Origin: Christensenella sp.
Lineage (GTDB): Bacteria; Bacillota; Clostridia; Christensenellales; Maliibacteriaceae
Assembly (NCBI GenBank): GCA_019420085.1
Contig: JAHZHV010000080.1
Coordinates: 1-7,088, forward strand
DNA length: 7,088 nucleotides
Direction of reading: 5' to 3'
The notes under the pieces are model-generated. The model saw only the letters and a list, made by a program, of their open reading frames with translations. It did not search any database and was not told the DNA's origin. Below, in pieces: positions 1 to 6,553 of this stretch. The position numbers and the translations under genes were made by a program. How positions within the stretch are numbered: position 1 is the first letter of the stretch; each line of letters starts with the position of its first letter.

Positions 1-313
1 GGATGTGCTGTGCTATAGCCAAAGGCAATTCCCACGCCATGGCGGAAGAGTCACTGGTGAGCAGCCGTGTGGTTACCGGCAGCACAAACAGCTGCATCCC
101 GGCAAGATCCGATTCCCGCTCTTCACGTTGAATGGGAGAAAGGGGAACTTCGGGGTTGGGGTCGTACCAGATGGCGCAATCTGCTACATAGAGCAGCTCT
201 TTGACGATGCCCTCCAGAAAAATCTTCTGATCTTCCGGATGGCTGCAAAAATAGACCCGCGGCTTTCCCTGCGGACTGGTGTTTCCCCGAGTCCGGTAAA
301 CCAGTTCAGACAT
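1..313 (-). CDS. TIR-domain protein, N-terminal part (cut by window edge)
   Basis: The first 104 codons are open and run off the left edge. Only one TIR-like fold is visible. After a short lead (MSELVYRTRGN), the first beta strand is PRVYFCSHPED (residues 18-28). A helix and second strand follow around CAIWYDP (46-52), then an acidic ESDL stretch (67-70) and the strand QLFVLPVTTRLLT (74-86). The last visible part is AMAWELPLAI (91-100), where E95 sits roughly where NADase TIRs carry the catalytic glutamate. The opening resembles, from memory, Clostridial proteins with one or two TIR-like domains followed by further TIR or TPR/Sel1-type repeats; the missing C-terminus cannot be judged. The start at 313 is chosen because AGGAGG lies 7 nt upstream (321-326). 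The start overlaps the end of a small upstream ORF. Family identity is by pattern recognition. An enzymatically inactive TIR scaffold is an alternative. Confidence 0.82.
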   Translation of the reverse strand, partial: MSELVYRTRGNTSPQGKPRVYFCSHPEDQKIFLEGIVKELLYVADCAIWYDPNPEVPLSPIQREERESDLAGMQLFVLPVTTRLLTSDSSAMAWELPLAIAQHI

Positions 314-395
314 GCATTATCCTCCTGATCGATGGTTTCGGTGCTTTGATTTTGATAAGTAAAAGCCATTCCAGCCGGGAGGGTACATCTCTCAT
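306..395 (-). CDS. Short upstream ORF, possible leader peptide (29 aa)
   Basis: A 29-codon ORF (begins MRDVPSRLEWLLLIKIK, ends IMHV) lies directly upstream of the TIR gene in a different frame. It has a perfect AGGAGG (400-405) four bases before its ATG. Its TGA falls inside the first codons of the TIR gene, giving an 8-base overlap, and the TIR gene's own AGGAGG (321-326) lies inside this ORF. This layout is typical of translational coupling. The peptide is basic, with a short hydrophobic core (WLLLIKI) too short for a normal membrane span. I recognise no family. It could be a coupling leader, a small protein, or a chance ORF behind a purine-rich site. There is no run of codons suggesting an amino-acid attenuator. 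No homology support is available here. Confidence 0.42.
   Translation of the reverse strand: MRDVPSRLEWLLLIKIKAPKPSIRRIMHV
321..326 (-). promoter_or_regulatory. Ribosome binding site of the TIR gene at 313
   Basis: AGGAGG on the minus strand, 7 bases before the ATG at 313-311. It fixes the start of the left-edge TIR gene and lies inside the upstream short ORF, so ribosomes finishing that ORF would reach it. Confidence 0.75.
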
Positions 396-399
396 TACG

Positions 400-405
400 C
401 CTCCT
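400..405 (-). promoter_or_regulatory. Ribosome binding site of the 29-aa upstream ORF
   Basis: A second perfect AGGAGG on the minus strand, 4 bases before the ATG at 395-393. A consensus site at workable spacing before such a short ORF is the main reason to treat that ORF as translated. Confidence 0.55.
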
Positions 406-443
406 ATGACTGGCAGATAGAATCCAATCAATGTATTTCCTTC

Positions 444-472
444 ATTCTACAGCAAGAAAACAAAAATAACAA
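444..472 (-). promoter_or_regulatory. Sigma-A type promoter for the short ORF and TIR gene
   Basis: On the minus strand, TTGTTA (472-467) and TAGAAT (449-444) are separated by exactly 17 bases. Transcription would begin near 437, leaving about 40 bases before the ATG of the short ORF and placing it and the TIR gene on one message. Four of six bases match consensus at -35 and five of six at -10. Confidence 0.5.
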
Positions 473-626
473 TCGCTGCAATTTTGTCCTATCAGGGGGG
501 GGAACTTCCCGGAAACGCCTGCAATGCCTGAAATGAGTAAAAGTTATGCGCAATGAATTTTAAACGGTAATATCAGTGACGGCTGGATAAAAGTGCTGTG
601 ATCTGTAAAAAACACTGCAAATTTGC
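473..626. other. Intergenic stretch between divergent promoters, with G8 tract
   Basis: I see no gene here. It holds a run of eight G (495-502) leading into a short dyad, GGGAACTTCCC (500-510), followed by A/T-rich sequence. It separates the minus promoter at 444-472 from the plus promoter at 627-655. No convincing terminator or structured RNA was found. Confidence 0.5.
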
Positions 627-655
627 TTGATCCATTGGAACATTTGGAATATGAT
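627..655 (+). promoter_or_regulatory. Sigma-A type promoter for the PD-(D/E)XK-like gene
   Basis: TTGATC (627-632) and TATGAT (650-655) are separated by 17 bases. The predicted start near 662 gives a leader of about 70 bases before the ATG at 731. The spacing is ideal and each hexamer differs from consensus at one or two positions. Confidence 0.55.
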
Positions 656-730
656 CCGTTGTGTAGTTGCTTGCATAGTACCTTGATGCTTGAGAAGGAA
701 ACAAGATCACATGATATGGGATGATTCACT

Positions 731-1210
731 ATGAATATAAAACATAAAAATTCTTTGGAATTAATGAATCTGTATGCGGAAATACTGACAGAGCTGAATA
801 ACCGAAAGGTCGTGCGCACATATAACAGCCCTGTTGGTGATTATGCAGAGTGGCTTGTCGCAGAGAAACTCGGTTTTATGTTGGAACGTAACGCTCAAAA
901 GGGTTATGATGCATACGATCCCAAAACAGGGTTTCGTTATCAGATCAAGAGTCGATGGGAACGTGGTATGGCTTCGGTCCAAAGCAGAGAATTGAATGTA
1001 ATCAGGAACTTTGATGACAGACAGTTTGATTATCTGATTATTGTAATATTCGATGCTTATTTTGAGGTCAAGGAGGCATATCTGCTGCCTCATGATGTTA
1101 TCAAGCCGTATGCGCGTTATAGCAAACACCAAAACGGTTATATTTTGATTGCAAAAGGTGCGGTGTTGGCGGACGCGCGTACATATAATATTACGATGCA
1201 GCTACGGTGA
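731..1210 (+). CDS. Small protein with PD-(D/E)XK nuclease-like fold, function unknown
   Basis: A 159-residue soluble protein with no signal peptide or membrane span. The motif order fits the PD-(D/E)XK restriction-endonuclease superfamily: a helix with a conserved-looking acid (GDYAEWLVAEKLG, E40), then GYDAYD (D60), then a strand YQIKSR carrying the Q71-x-K73 catalytic pair. I remember similar small bacterial proteins with the GDYAEWLV...GYDA...YQIK pattern, possibly classed as DUF6998, but cannot confirm the accession. Catalysis and target are unknown; it could be a stand-alone nuclease or a restriction-like accessory factor. The start is uncertain. The ATG at 731 has only a weak GGGA about 9 bases upstream, and Met12 (764) is an alternative. 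Hand-counted GC over 781-1200 is about 42%, lower than the propeller-coding DNA downstream, which hints at transfer. It has its own promoter and a 249-base gap to the next gene, so co-transcription is not evident. Confidence 0.75.
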   Translation: MNIKHKNSLELMNLYAEILTELNNRKVVRTYNSPVGDYAEWLVAEKLGFMLERNAQKGYDAYDPKTGFRYQIKSRWERGMASVQSRELNVIRNFDDRQFDYLIIVIFDAYFEVKEAYLLPHDVIKPYARYSKHQNGYILIAKGAVLADARTYNITMQLR

Positions 1211-1251
1211 TGGCATTCGTTTTTTGTTTTAATATTTATGGGTAAATCGAA

Positions 1252-1292
1252 TTTTCTTTGTTTAAGTTACATGGTATATTACTTTACACCAT
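1252..1292 (+). promoter_or_regulatory. Possible extended -10 promoter with overlapping dyad
   Basis: TATATT (1275-1280) is preceded by TGG, an extended -10. A poor -35 (TTTTCT, 1252-1257) lies 17 bases upstream. An imperfect inverted repeat, ATGGTATA (1271-1278) and TACACCAT (1285-1292), covers the -10 with 7 of 8 arm bases pairing, as an operator might. If real, it drives the TIR-propeller gene with a leader of about 170 bases. The rest of 1211-1459 is A/T-rich with no other gene or clear terminator. Confidence 0.33.
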
Positions 1293-1447
1293 ATTTTATC
1301 TGGATGGTTACTGAACAAGAAGTAATAGATATGGGCAGTGATTATTGATTAAAGCGAACGAAAAATACCGACGGGATGGTGGATTCGGCATCAGGATACT
1401 GCTTGTGCAACAGGGACAAATTTGATATATTGAGTCCGGAGCAACGA

Positions 1448-1454
1448 CGGGAGG
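1448..1454 (+). promoter_or_regulatory. Ribosome binding site that sets the TIR-propeller start
   Basis: CGGGAGG lies 5 bases before the ATG at 1460. The longer in-frame ATG at 1376 has no comparable site, and the TIR fold begins immediately after 1460, so the 28-codon extension is probably not translated. Confidence 0.75.
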
Positions 1455-1459
1455 CCGCC

Positions 1460-4400
1460 ATGGATATTCATTACAACGCTTTTATTTCTTATCGCCACCA
1501 TCCGGACGATATCAAAGTTGCACAGCAAATTCATGCGGGGCTGGAACATTATAGAATTCCACGGGCATTGAAGAAACGGGGAAGTACAAGTCTGCGATTG
1601 TTTCGGGATAAGGAAGAACTTCCCATTACGAGCAATCTTTCGGACGATATTTATAAAGCACTGCGCAATTCTGATTTTCTGATTGTAATCTGTTCGCCGC
1701 ACACAAAACAATCTGCCTGGGTACAGCGTGAGATTGAAACCTTTTTGAAATTTCATGATCATACCCATGTTCTGACGGTTTTGGCAAGCGGAGACCCTTA
1801 CCAGACCATTCCGGAAATACTTTTAAATAGAGAAGTTACAGATCCTGTTACAGGACAACGGCGGCAGGAGCCAATCGAACCATTGTCCTGTGATTGGCGT
1901 ATGCCTAAAAAAGGGGCCAGACGCGAGGAACTGCCCAGGCTTGCCGCGGCGCTGTTGGGCTGTGCGTATGACGAGTTGCGCCGCCGCGAACGGCAATATC
2001 GCATGCATCGGTTGATTGCCGTATTTTCTGTGATGCTGACGGCGACGGCAGGGCTGGCCTGTTATTTTCTTTATACGAGTCTTGCGATTCAAAAAAATCT
2101 GGAAGCGTCTTTGATCAATCAGTCGCAGTATCTTTCCTCGGTTTGTGTGCAGCAGCTGGAGGAGGGGGATCGCCTGCTGGCAATCCAGCTGGCGCTGGAG
2201 GCACTGCCCCAACAGGATGGAGAACGGCCCTATTGGGCGCGTGCAGAATACGCGCTTGCAAAAGCTGTGGGCGTTTATTCCCTGCAGGAACGTCCGCAGC
2301 TGCAGGGAGCGGTTACATGCGACGCGTTAATCCGCCAATTTCAGGCGACACAGGACGAAAAAATCCTGTATGTTGCAGATGAGCGAAATGTACTTTCGGT
2401 ATGGGAGCTGGAAACATATCAAATGCTGGCTGCCGTTCAACTGCATGCGCGTGTGGAAAAGCTGGTTGTGACGCAAGCGGCAAATGTGCTGGTTTACAGC
2501 GATGACGGTCGGCTTTGCTGCTATAACGGGGATGCACAATTGCTTTGGGAACAGGACGATGTTTCCGCTTTGGCCATGTCTGCGGATCAGGAAGCCGTCG
2601 TGTGTGTGCGCCGTGCGGCACTTTATATTCTGGATCCGGATACCGGTGCGCTGCTGCAGCCGGCGCTTGCCTTACAGACGCAAGAGGACCAATCGCAGGA
2701 TGCGTTTTTGTTCTATCAGGATACGTTTGATTTGCGGCATCCGATTCCGATTGTGCAATATGATGCTTCGCAGGATCTGGATCAGCTGATTTGTGTCAAT
2801 ACACAGGATGGACAGGTTACGCTGCTTGATATTTTGCCGGAAGACGCAGTTGTTTGCCGCACGGGTACGACGCGTCAGGGCGATATCCTGCTGATGCGGG
2901 ATGACGCAGGCAATATGAACAACGGCAATTACGACGGAACCATGGTACGCGGCCCGAAACAGACGCAGCTGTGCTGTTATGATGTGCATACAACGTCTTT
3001 GCGTTGGTCAAGCCAGGTTACGACGTTCTTTCATAACACATTGCGCACGCTGCAAAATACACAGGACGGACGTATTTTGTGGCAGACGGATAATTTGATC
3101 TGCCAGGTGGATGCGGATACCGGTGCGATTCTGGGAAGCTGTGAAGTAGGCGCCTCGCCGCTGTGGCTGCAGGTGGGGCAGGATTATACTACTGCGCTGC
3201 TGCAGGACGGATGTGTTGGTATCTACAATTATGAGGACAATACATTTGTCAGCACCAGATACTGTAAGGATGATTTGCGGGCAGGATTTGGCGGTTCCCG
3301 CATTTTTGTCAATCAGAAAAACAGCACGCAGGTTCTGGTCTATTCGCCTTTTCGGGATGAAAACTGGCATCCGATACAAGGCGCTTCGACGGCGTTTTCC
3401 GTTACGGATTACCGGATATGCGATGATCGCATGATTGTGCAGTGCCTGGATGGCGTTTTGATGTTTGATATGCAGACGCAGACGCTTCTTTGGCAGAGAA
3501 AGACGCAGAACGTTGCAGAAGACGGCCTTACGCTTCTTGGTTTTTCGCAGGATGGCAATGCGGTATGGTTTTTGGACAGACAGCAGAACCTGATTTGTGC
3601 CGATGCAAAAACCGGCGCGTGGGAGAAATTTGCTTTGCCGGGTACGCTTTCGGGTATTTCATTGTCATATGATTTTTCCCGCATACCGCAAATGCAGCAG
3701 GATCGCATCTATCTTGCGGCGCATAATCTGACGGATCAGTTCGTTGTGGTTTGGGACTGCACACAAAAGCAGCTGTCTGCATGGCCGGTCTGTGCCCAAA
3801 GCGCGGATCGCCTGGATGACGTGAAATTGTTGTGCGTCTGGCAGCAAATGGCCTATGTGTGGGATGCAGGCAGCGGCAGCATTGTACAGCTTCATACTGC
3901 AGATGGAACGGTAACGCCGATCCGGGAGGGAATTGCCGTGCAGCCGATGATGCAGGTGCTGGATGCGCAGGGAACACTTTGCCTGTTTGAGCAGAATAAA
4001 ATGACACTGATCTGGCCAAACGCAGAAGAAACAACGGTGCAGCTGCAAAACTGCAATGGCGTCAGCGGATATTTGTTTGACGAACTTTTCCTGGCGCTTA
4101 CCGATACGGGAAGTCTGGTTCGGGCACATGCTGACACCGGTGAAATCCTGGGCGAGACGCGTCTTGATATTTACAGTTCGTTCTTCTCACGGATTTCGGA
4201 TGATTATCATCCTGACTGTATTGGTTGGACGATTGTGGATGAAACAACACTTTTCCTGGATATTTTTGATGCAGGGAATCTGATTCAAACGAAACAGTGG
4301 GAGGCGATCGCCTTCGTTCCTGCCTGCGTGGGGTATGTAAAAAATCAGGATGTTTTTGTCACCTGTCTGCAGGATGATGCGCAGGGGCTGCAGAACTTCG

Positions 4401-4510
4401 GTACGTTTGCGCGGTATCGTCTGCAGGACATTCAGAAATTGGCACAGGAAGCGCTGCGTGGATATACGATGACGCAGGAGCAGAAGGAACAATACGGACT
4501 TACACAATAA
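1460..4510 (+). CDS. TIR / transmembrane / beta-propeller protein
   Basis: A complete 1016-residue protein. Residues 3-121 form a TIR domain: YNAFISYRH (5-13), the BB-loop region LRLFRDKEELP (45-55), SDFLIVICSP (71-80) and SAWVQREIETFL (85-96). E91 in the WVxxEI motif matches the catalytic glutamate of NAD+-cleaving TIRs such as SARM1. An Arg-rich helix (174-184) precedes one membrane span (about 185-205). The positive charge predicts TIR in the cytosol and the C-terminus outside. Residues 208-270 are helical, ending in an LAIQLALEALP motif I associate with WD40-type signalling proteins. About 285-985 is a run of WD40/PQQ-like blades (for example LLWQRKT, ILDPDTGALL, ADAKTGAW), enough for two propellers. 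A helical tail ends MTQEQKEQYGLTQ, so the protein looks intact. Likely role: a sensor whose propeller controls a TIR NADase or scaffold. Oddities are about 24 cysteines after the span and a GC step near 1860. It converges with the RyR gene. Confidence 0.92.
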   Translation: MDIHYNAFISYRHHPDDIKVAQQIHAGLEHYRIPRALKKRGSTSLRLFRDKEELPITSNLSDDIYKALRNSDFLIVICSPHTKQSAWVQREIETFLKFHDHTHVLTVLASGDPYQTIPEILLNREVTDPVTGQRRQEPIEPLSCDWRMPKKGARREELPRLAAALLGCAYDELRRRERQYRMHRLIAVFSVMLTATAGLACYFLYTSLAIQKNLEASLINQSQYLSSVCVQQLEEGDRLLAIQLALEALPQQDGERPYWARAEYALAKAVGVYSLQERPQLQGAVTCDALIRQFQATQDEKILYVADERNVLSVWELETYQMLAAVQLHARVEKLVVTQAANVLVYSDDGRLCCYNGDAQLLWEQDDVSALAMSADQEAVVCVRRAALYILDPDTGALLQPALALQTQEDQSQDAFLFYQDTFDLRHPIPIVQYDASQDLDQLICVNTQDGQVTLLDILPEDAVVCRTGTTRQGDILLMRDDAGNMNNGNYDGTMVRGPKQTQLCCYDVHTTSLRWSSQVTTFFHNTLRTLQNTQDGRILWQTDNLICQVDADTGAILGSCEVGASPLWLQVGQDYTTALLQDGCVGIYNYEDNTFVSTRYCKDDLRAGFGGSRIFVNQKNSTQVLVYSPFRDENWHPIQGASTAFSVTDYRICDDRMIVQCLDGVLMFDMQTQTLLWQRKTQNVAEDGLTLLGFSQDGNAVWFLDRQQNLICADAKTGAWEKFALPGTLSGISLSYDFSRIPQMQQDRIYLAAHNLTDQFVVVWDCTQKQLSAWPVCAQSADRLDDVKLLCVWQQMAYVWDAGSGSIVQLHTADGTVTPIREGIAVQPMMQVLDAQGTLCLFEQNKMTLIWPNAEETTVQLQNCNGVSGYLFDELFLALTDTGSLVRAHADTGEILGETRLDIYSSFFSRISDDYHPDCIGWTIVDETTLFLDIFDAGNLIQTKQWEAIAFVPACVGYVKNQDVFVTCLQDDAQGLQNFGTFARYRLQDIQKLAQEALRGYTMTQEQKEQYGLTQ

Positions 4511-4557
4511 CGAAAGAAGACAAAAAACAGGCAAAGCGCCTGGCGCAATGCCGGTAT

Positions 4558-4599
4558 AAAGACGCCGCCGCAGATGTTTTTGCGGCGGCGTCTTTTGTT
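4558..4599. terminator. Strong bidirectional Rho-independent terminator
   Basis: A perfect 15-bp stem: AAAGACGCCGCCGCA (4558-4572) pairs with TGCGGCGGCGTCTTT (4581-4595) around an 8-base loop. The plus strand continues TTTTGTT, giving the U-tract for the TIR-propeller gene. The A-run at the left arm gives a shorter U-tract on the minus strand for the RyR gene, whose stop codon (4600-4598) lies 2 bases before the stem. One hairpin therefore serves both convergent genes. Confidence 0.9.
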
Positions 4600-6478
4600 A
4601 TCGTGTCCCAACGGCGCTGTCTTTTGCTTTATCTTCTTGCGACAGCGCGGCGAAATCCACTAAATTATGATGCATCTTGCCAAGGTCATTGCGCGATTCT
4701 TTTTGCGGGCTTCCGCTGTAGATATAGCCTTCTGTGCGCATATAGGCATTCCATCTGCGGTGTTCCAGCTGCTGGATTGCATCCCGGTTGGCAGCGGTCA
4801 GTTCCTCCTCTGCCTGATCTGCGCCGGGGATGCCGCAGCTGATGCGGGCTCTCATATGAAGCGCTGATGCCATGGAGGAACGGTAGTTGTATTCATATGC
4901 CCAGAATTCTTCTTCGCTGCCCCATTTCAGATGCCTGCGCAGGGCCTCCTGTTCCAGCTGCGAATTGAGGATGACGCCTTCACAATACAGCGATTTCTGA
5001 TCGCCGATCCACGTAATGTCGTAAGGCTGCCCGCGATAGTTTTGTGCATTTTGCAGGGCTTGTTTTTTCTCCGTATCATAGATGATGGCTTCAATGACGG
5101 GATGAATTCCCATTTGTTCAAACAACATACGCATGGTGACGGCGCAGCGAATGTTTTGCGCATCGGAACCAAGACAGATCAGCACGTAAGTTGTCGATGG
5201 CAGCGCTTTGATCCGATCGGCAAATTCCTGCGTATCGAAGCAAAGTCCGCTGTGAATGTGAATGTGGTACTGCGCTTCGCCGGGTATGAAAACGCCGTTG
5301 TATTGATCACTCATCAGTTCCGGACAGGCTGCTGCAAACCTGGAGCGGGCCAGAGAATCTTCGTCAAAGGCGTCAAGACGTACGCGATATCCATCCATCT
5401 GACAAAACCATGTCAGCGCTTTGAGCATTTCGGTACCATGATCGCGCATGCCAACGATCACGGCGCCAATTTGCTTTTGTCCGTCGCACACGGGCTGTGC
5501 ATGCCGGAAAAGGTCGCCGCCGTGATCATAGAGCGTTCGGTAAACAAGCGCACGTACTTCGTTGATGCGATGTACTTTTACCGCGCCCCTGTCAATGCTT
5601 GCCATGGAAAGTTCGCTTTCAACGGATGTAGACAGAATATATAAGACGGTATTGGGACGCTTTTTGTACTGTGCGAGGATCCCGAAGGCATGAAGCAGGT
5701 TTTTATCTTCGTCGTTGTCCATGGCAAAGAACGTCATTCTGCTGCTTTGACCATGGAACCAGGAGGGAATTGCAAGAAGGTCTGTCTTAAAACAAATTCC
5801 GCCGATTTGTCTGACGGTTTGCATTTGTGCTTCGTCTTGCGCGGCATCCTGACCGGATACGCCGGTGAACACGATGCAGGCATGATGCCGTTTTGCAAGG
5901 TCTGCGGCAAGTGTTACGGTTTTTTCATTCAGTGCGGAAAAAAGATATACGTCTTTTTGAAATGCTGCCAGATAGCGCCTGTATGCGGATATATTCCGGA
6001 AAAAAGACAGAACCAATCCGAATGTTAAAATCGGTGCAAGGATTAATAAGACCACTGCGAAACTGGAATACCATGCACAAAGCGTGGGATTTATGCCTGT
6101 TAAGGCATCCTGGATCAGACCAAAATCTGCGTCAAGCAGAAAAAACTTGAGCGCCTGATAGATGGACAGAACGATGGTTTTTAGCGTGCCGGAAAAAAAC
6201 GTATCACCGGAAAAAGCCTGTATATTGACCGGCAGCATTAAGATTGCGCAGGATAGAAACGTCCCCGCAATGATGCTGTTAAGCGGCGTTGCAAGTTTTT
6301 GATCGCCGCACTTTTTTACATGAATCCATATTGCGGCGATGGCTGACAAAACAAAGATTATCGCTGCTGTTGAAAAACTGAAAATCCACATGGCGAACAG
6401 ATTCCGTTTCTGAGTTATTTTTTTCCCGCAATGCGGGTGCGATATACCGGCAATGGAAGCCTGGATACTTGTACGCAT
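4598..6478 (-). CDS. Membrane protein with tandem Rossmann (TrkA-N/RCK-like) domains and C-terminal RyR domain
   Basis: A 626-residue protein. Hydrophobic segments lie at about 28-52, 66-88, 98-115 (weaker) and 135-159, followed by basic FRNISAYRRY, which places the rest in the cytosol. About 176-316 is a Rossmann-like unit starting DVYLFSALNEKTVTLA. A second starts near 336 with GAVIVGMRDHGTEML, a glycine-rich turn (G343, G348) as in NAD-binding TrkA-N/RCK domains. The last 60 residues match the RyR domain: LEHRRWNAYMRTEGY, then RNDLGKMHHNLVDFAALSQEDKAKD. RyR domains are known from ryanodine receptors and occur in prokaryotic proteins where nucleotide-ligand sensing has been predicted. Inferred role: a ligand-gated membrane effector or channel-like sensor. 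The start is uncertain. Neither the ATG at 6478 nor Met30 (6391), just before the first span, has a clear ribosome binding site. It has its own promoter and converges with the TIR-propeller gene. Confidence 0.85.
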   Translation of the reverse strand: MRTSIQASIAGISHPHCGKKITQKRNLFAMWIFSFSTAAIIFVLSAIAAIWIHVKKCGDQKLATPLNSIIAGTFLSCAILMLPVNIQAFSGDTFFSGTLKTIVLSIYQALKFFLLDADFGLIQDALTGINPTLCAWYSSFAVVLLILAPILTFGLVLSFFRNISAYRRYLAAFQKDVYLFSALNEKTVTLAADLAKRHHACIVFTGVSGQDAAQDEAQMQTVRQIGGICFKTDLLAIPSWFHGQSSRMTFFAMDNDEDKNLLHAFGILAQYKKRPNTVLYILSTSVESELSMASIDRGAVKVHRINEVRALVYRTLYDHGGDLFRHAQPVCDGQKQIGAVIVGMRDHGTEMLKALTWFCQMDGYRVRLDAFDEDSLARSRFAAACPELMSDQYNGVFIPGEAQYHIHIHSGLCFDTQEFADRIKALPSTTYVLICLGSDAQNIRCAVTMRMLFEQMGIHPVIEAIIYDTEKKQALQNAQNYRGQPYDITWIGDQKSLYCEGVILNSQLEQEALRRHLKWGSEEEFWAYEYNYRSSMASALHMRARISCGIPGADQAEEELTAANRDAIQQLEHRRWNAYMRTEGYIYSGSPQKESRNDLGKMHHNLVDFAALSQEDKAKDSAVGTR

Positions 6479-6553
6479 ACAACTGCAAAAAAAGTGCCGC
6501 GCTGCCGGGGGAATGGATGCCTGATGCGTACGCAGGCAACACTGCCGATTTTG

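Noticed and set aside
184..369. 61-codon minus-strand frame over the TIR start region
   Set aside because: It overlaps the better supported TIR frame and the 29-codon ORF, has no good ribosome binding site, and its residues resemble an off-frame translation.
495..510. G8 tract with GGGAACTTCCC as a G-quadruplex or terminator
   Set aside because: A single G-run cannot form a normal four-run quadruplex, and the 5-bp dyad has no U-tract, so neither call is supported.
602..724. Plus-strand open stretch reading LLDPLEHLEYDP near its middle, possible gene remnant
   Set aside because: No start codon with a ribosome binding site, only about 40 codons, and it overlaps a good promoter. Chance cannot be excluded and no family is recognisable.
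544..819. 91-codon minus-strand frame
   Set aside because: It runs antisense over the promoter and start of the PD-(D/E)XK-like gene and has no ribosome binding site or domain.
1376..1459. N-terminal 28-codon extension of the TIR-propeller gene
   Set aside because: There is no ribosome binding site before 1376, while CGGGAGG sits 5 bases before 1460. The TIR fold starts right after 1460.
3528..4034. 168-codon open frame on the minus strand
   Set aside because: It is antisense to the propeller-coding part of the TIR gene, rich in Pro, His, Arg and Cys, and without any fold signature.
4931..5644. 237-codon open frame on the plus strand
   Set aside because: It lies wholly antisense inside the RyR-domain gene, shows no recognisable domain, and the opposite frame has clear family motifs. 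It is a shadow of the real gene.
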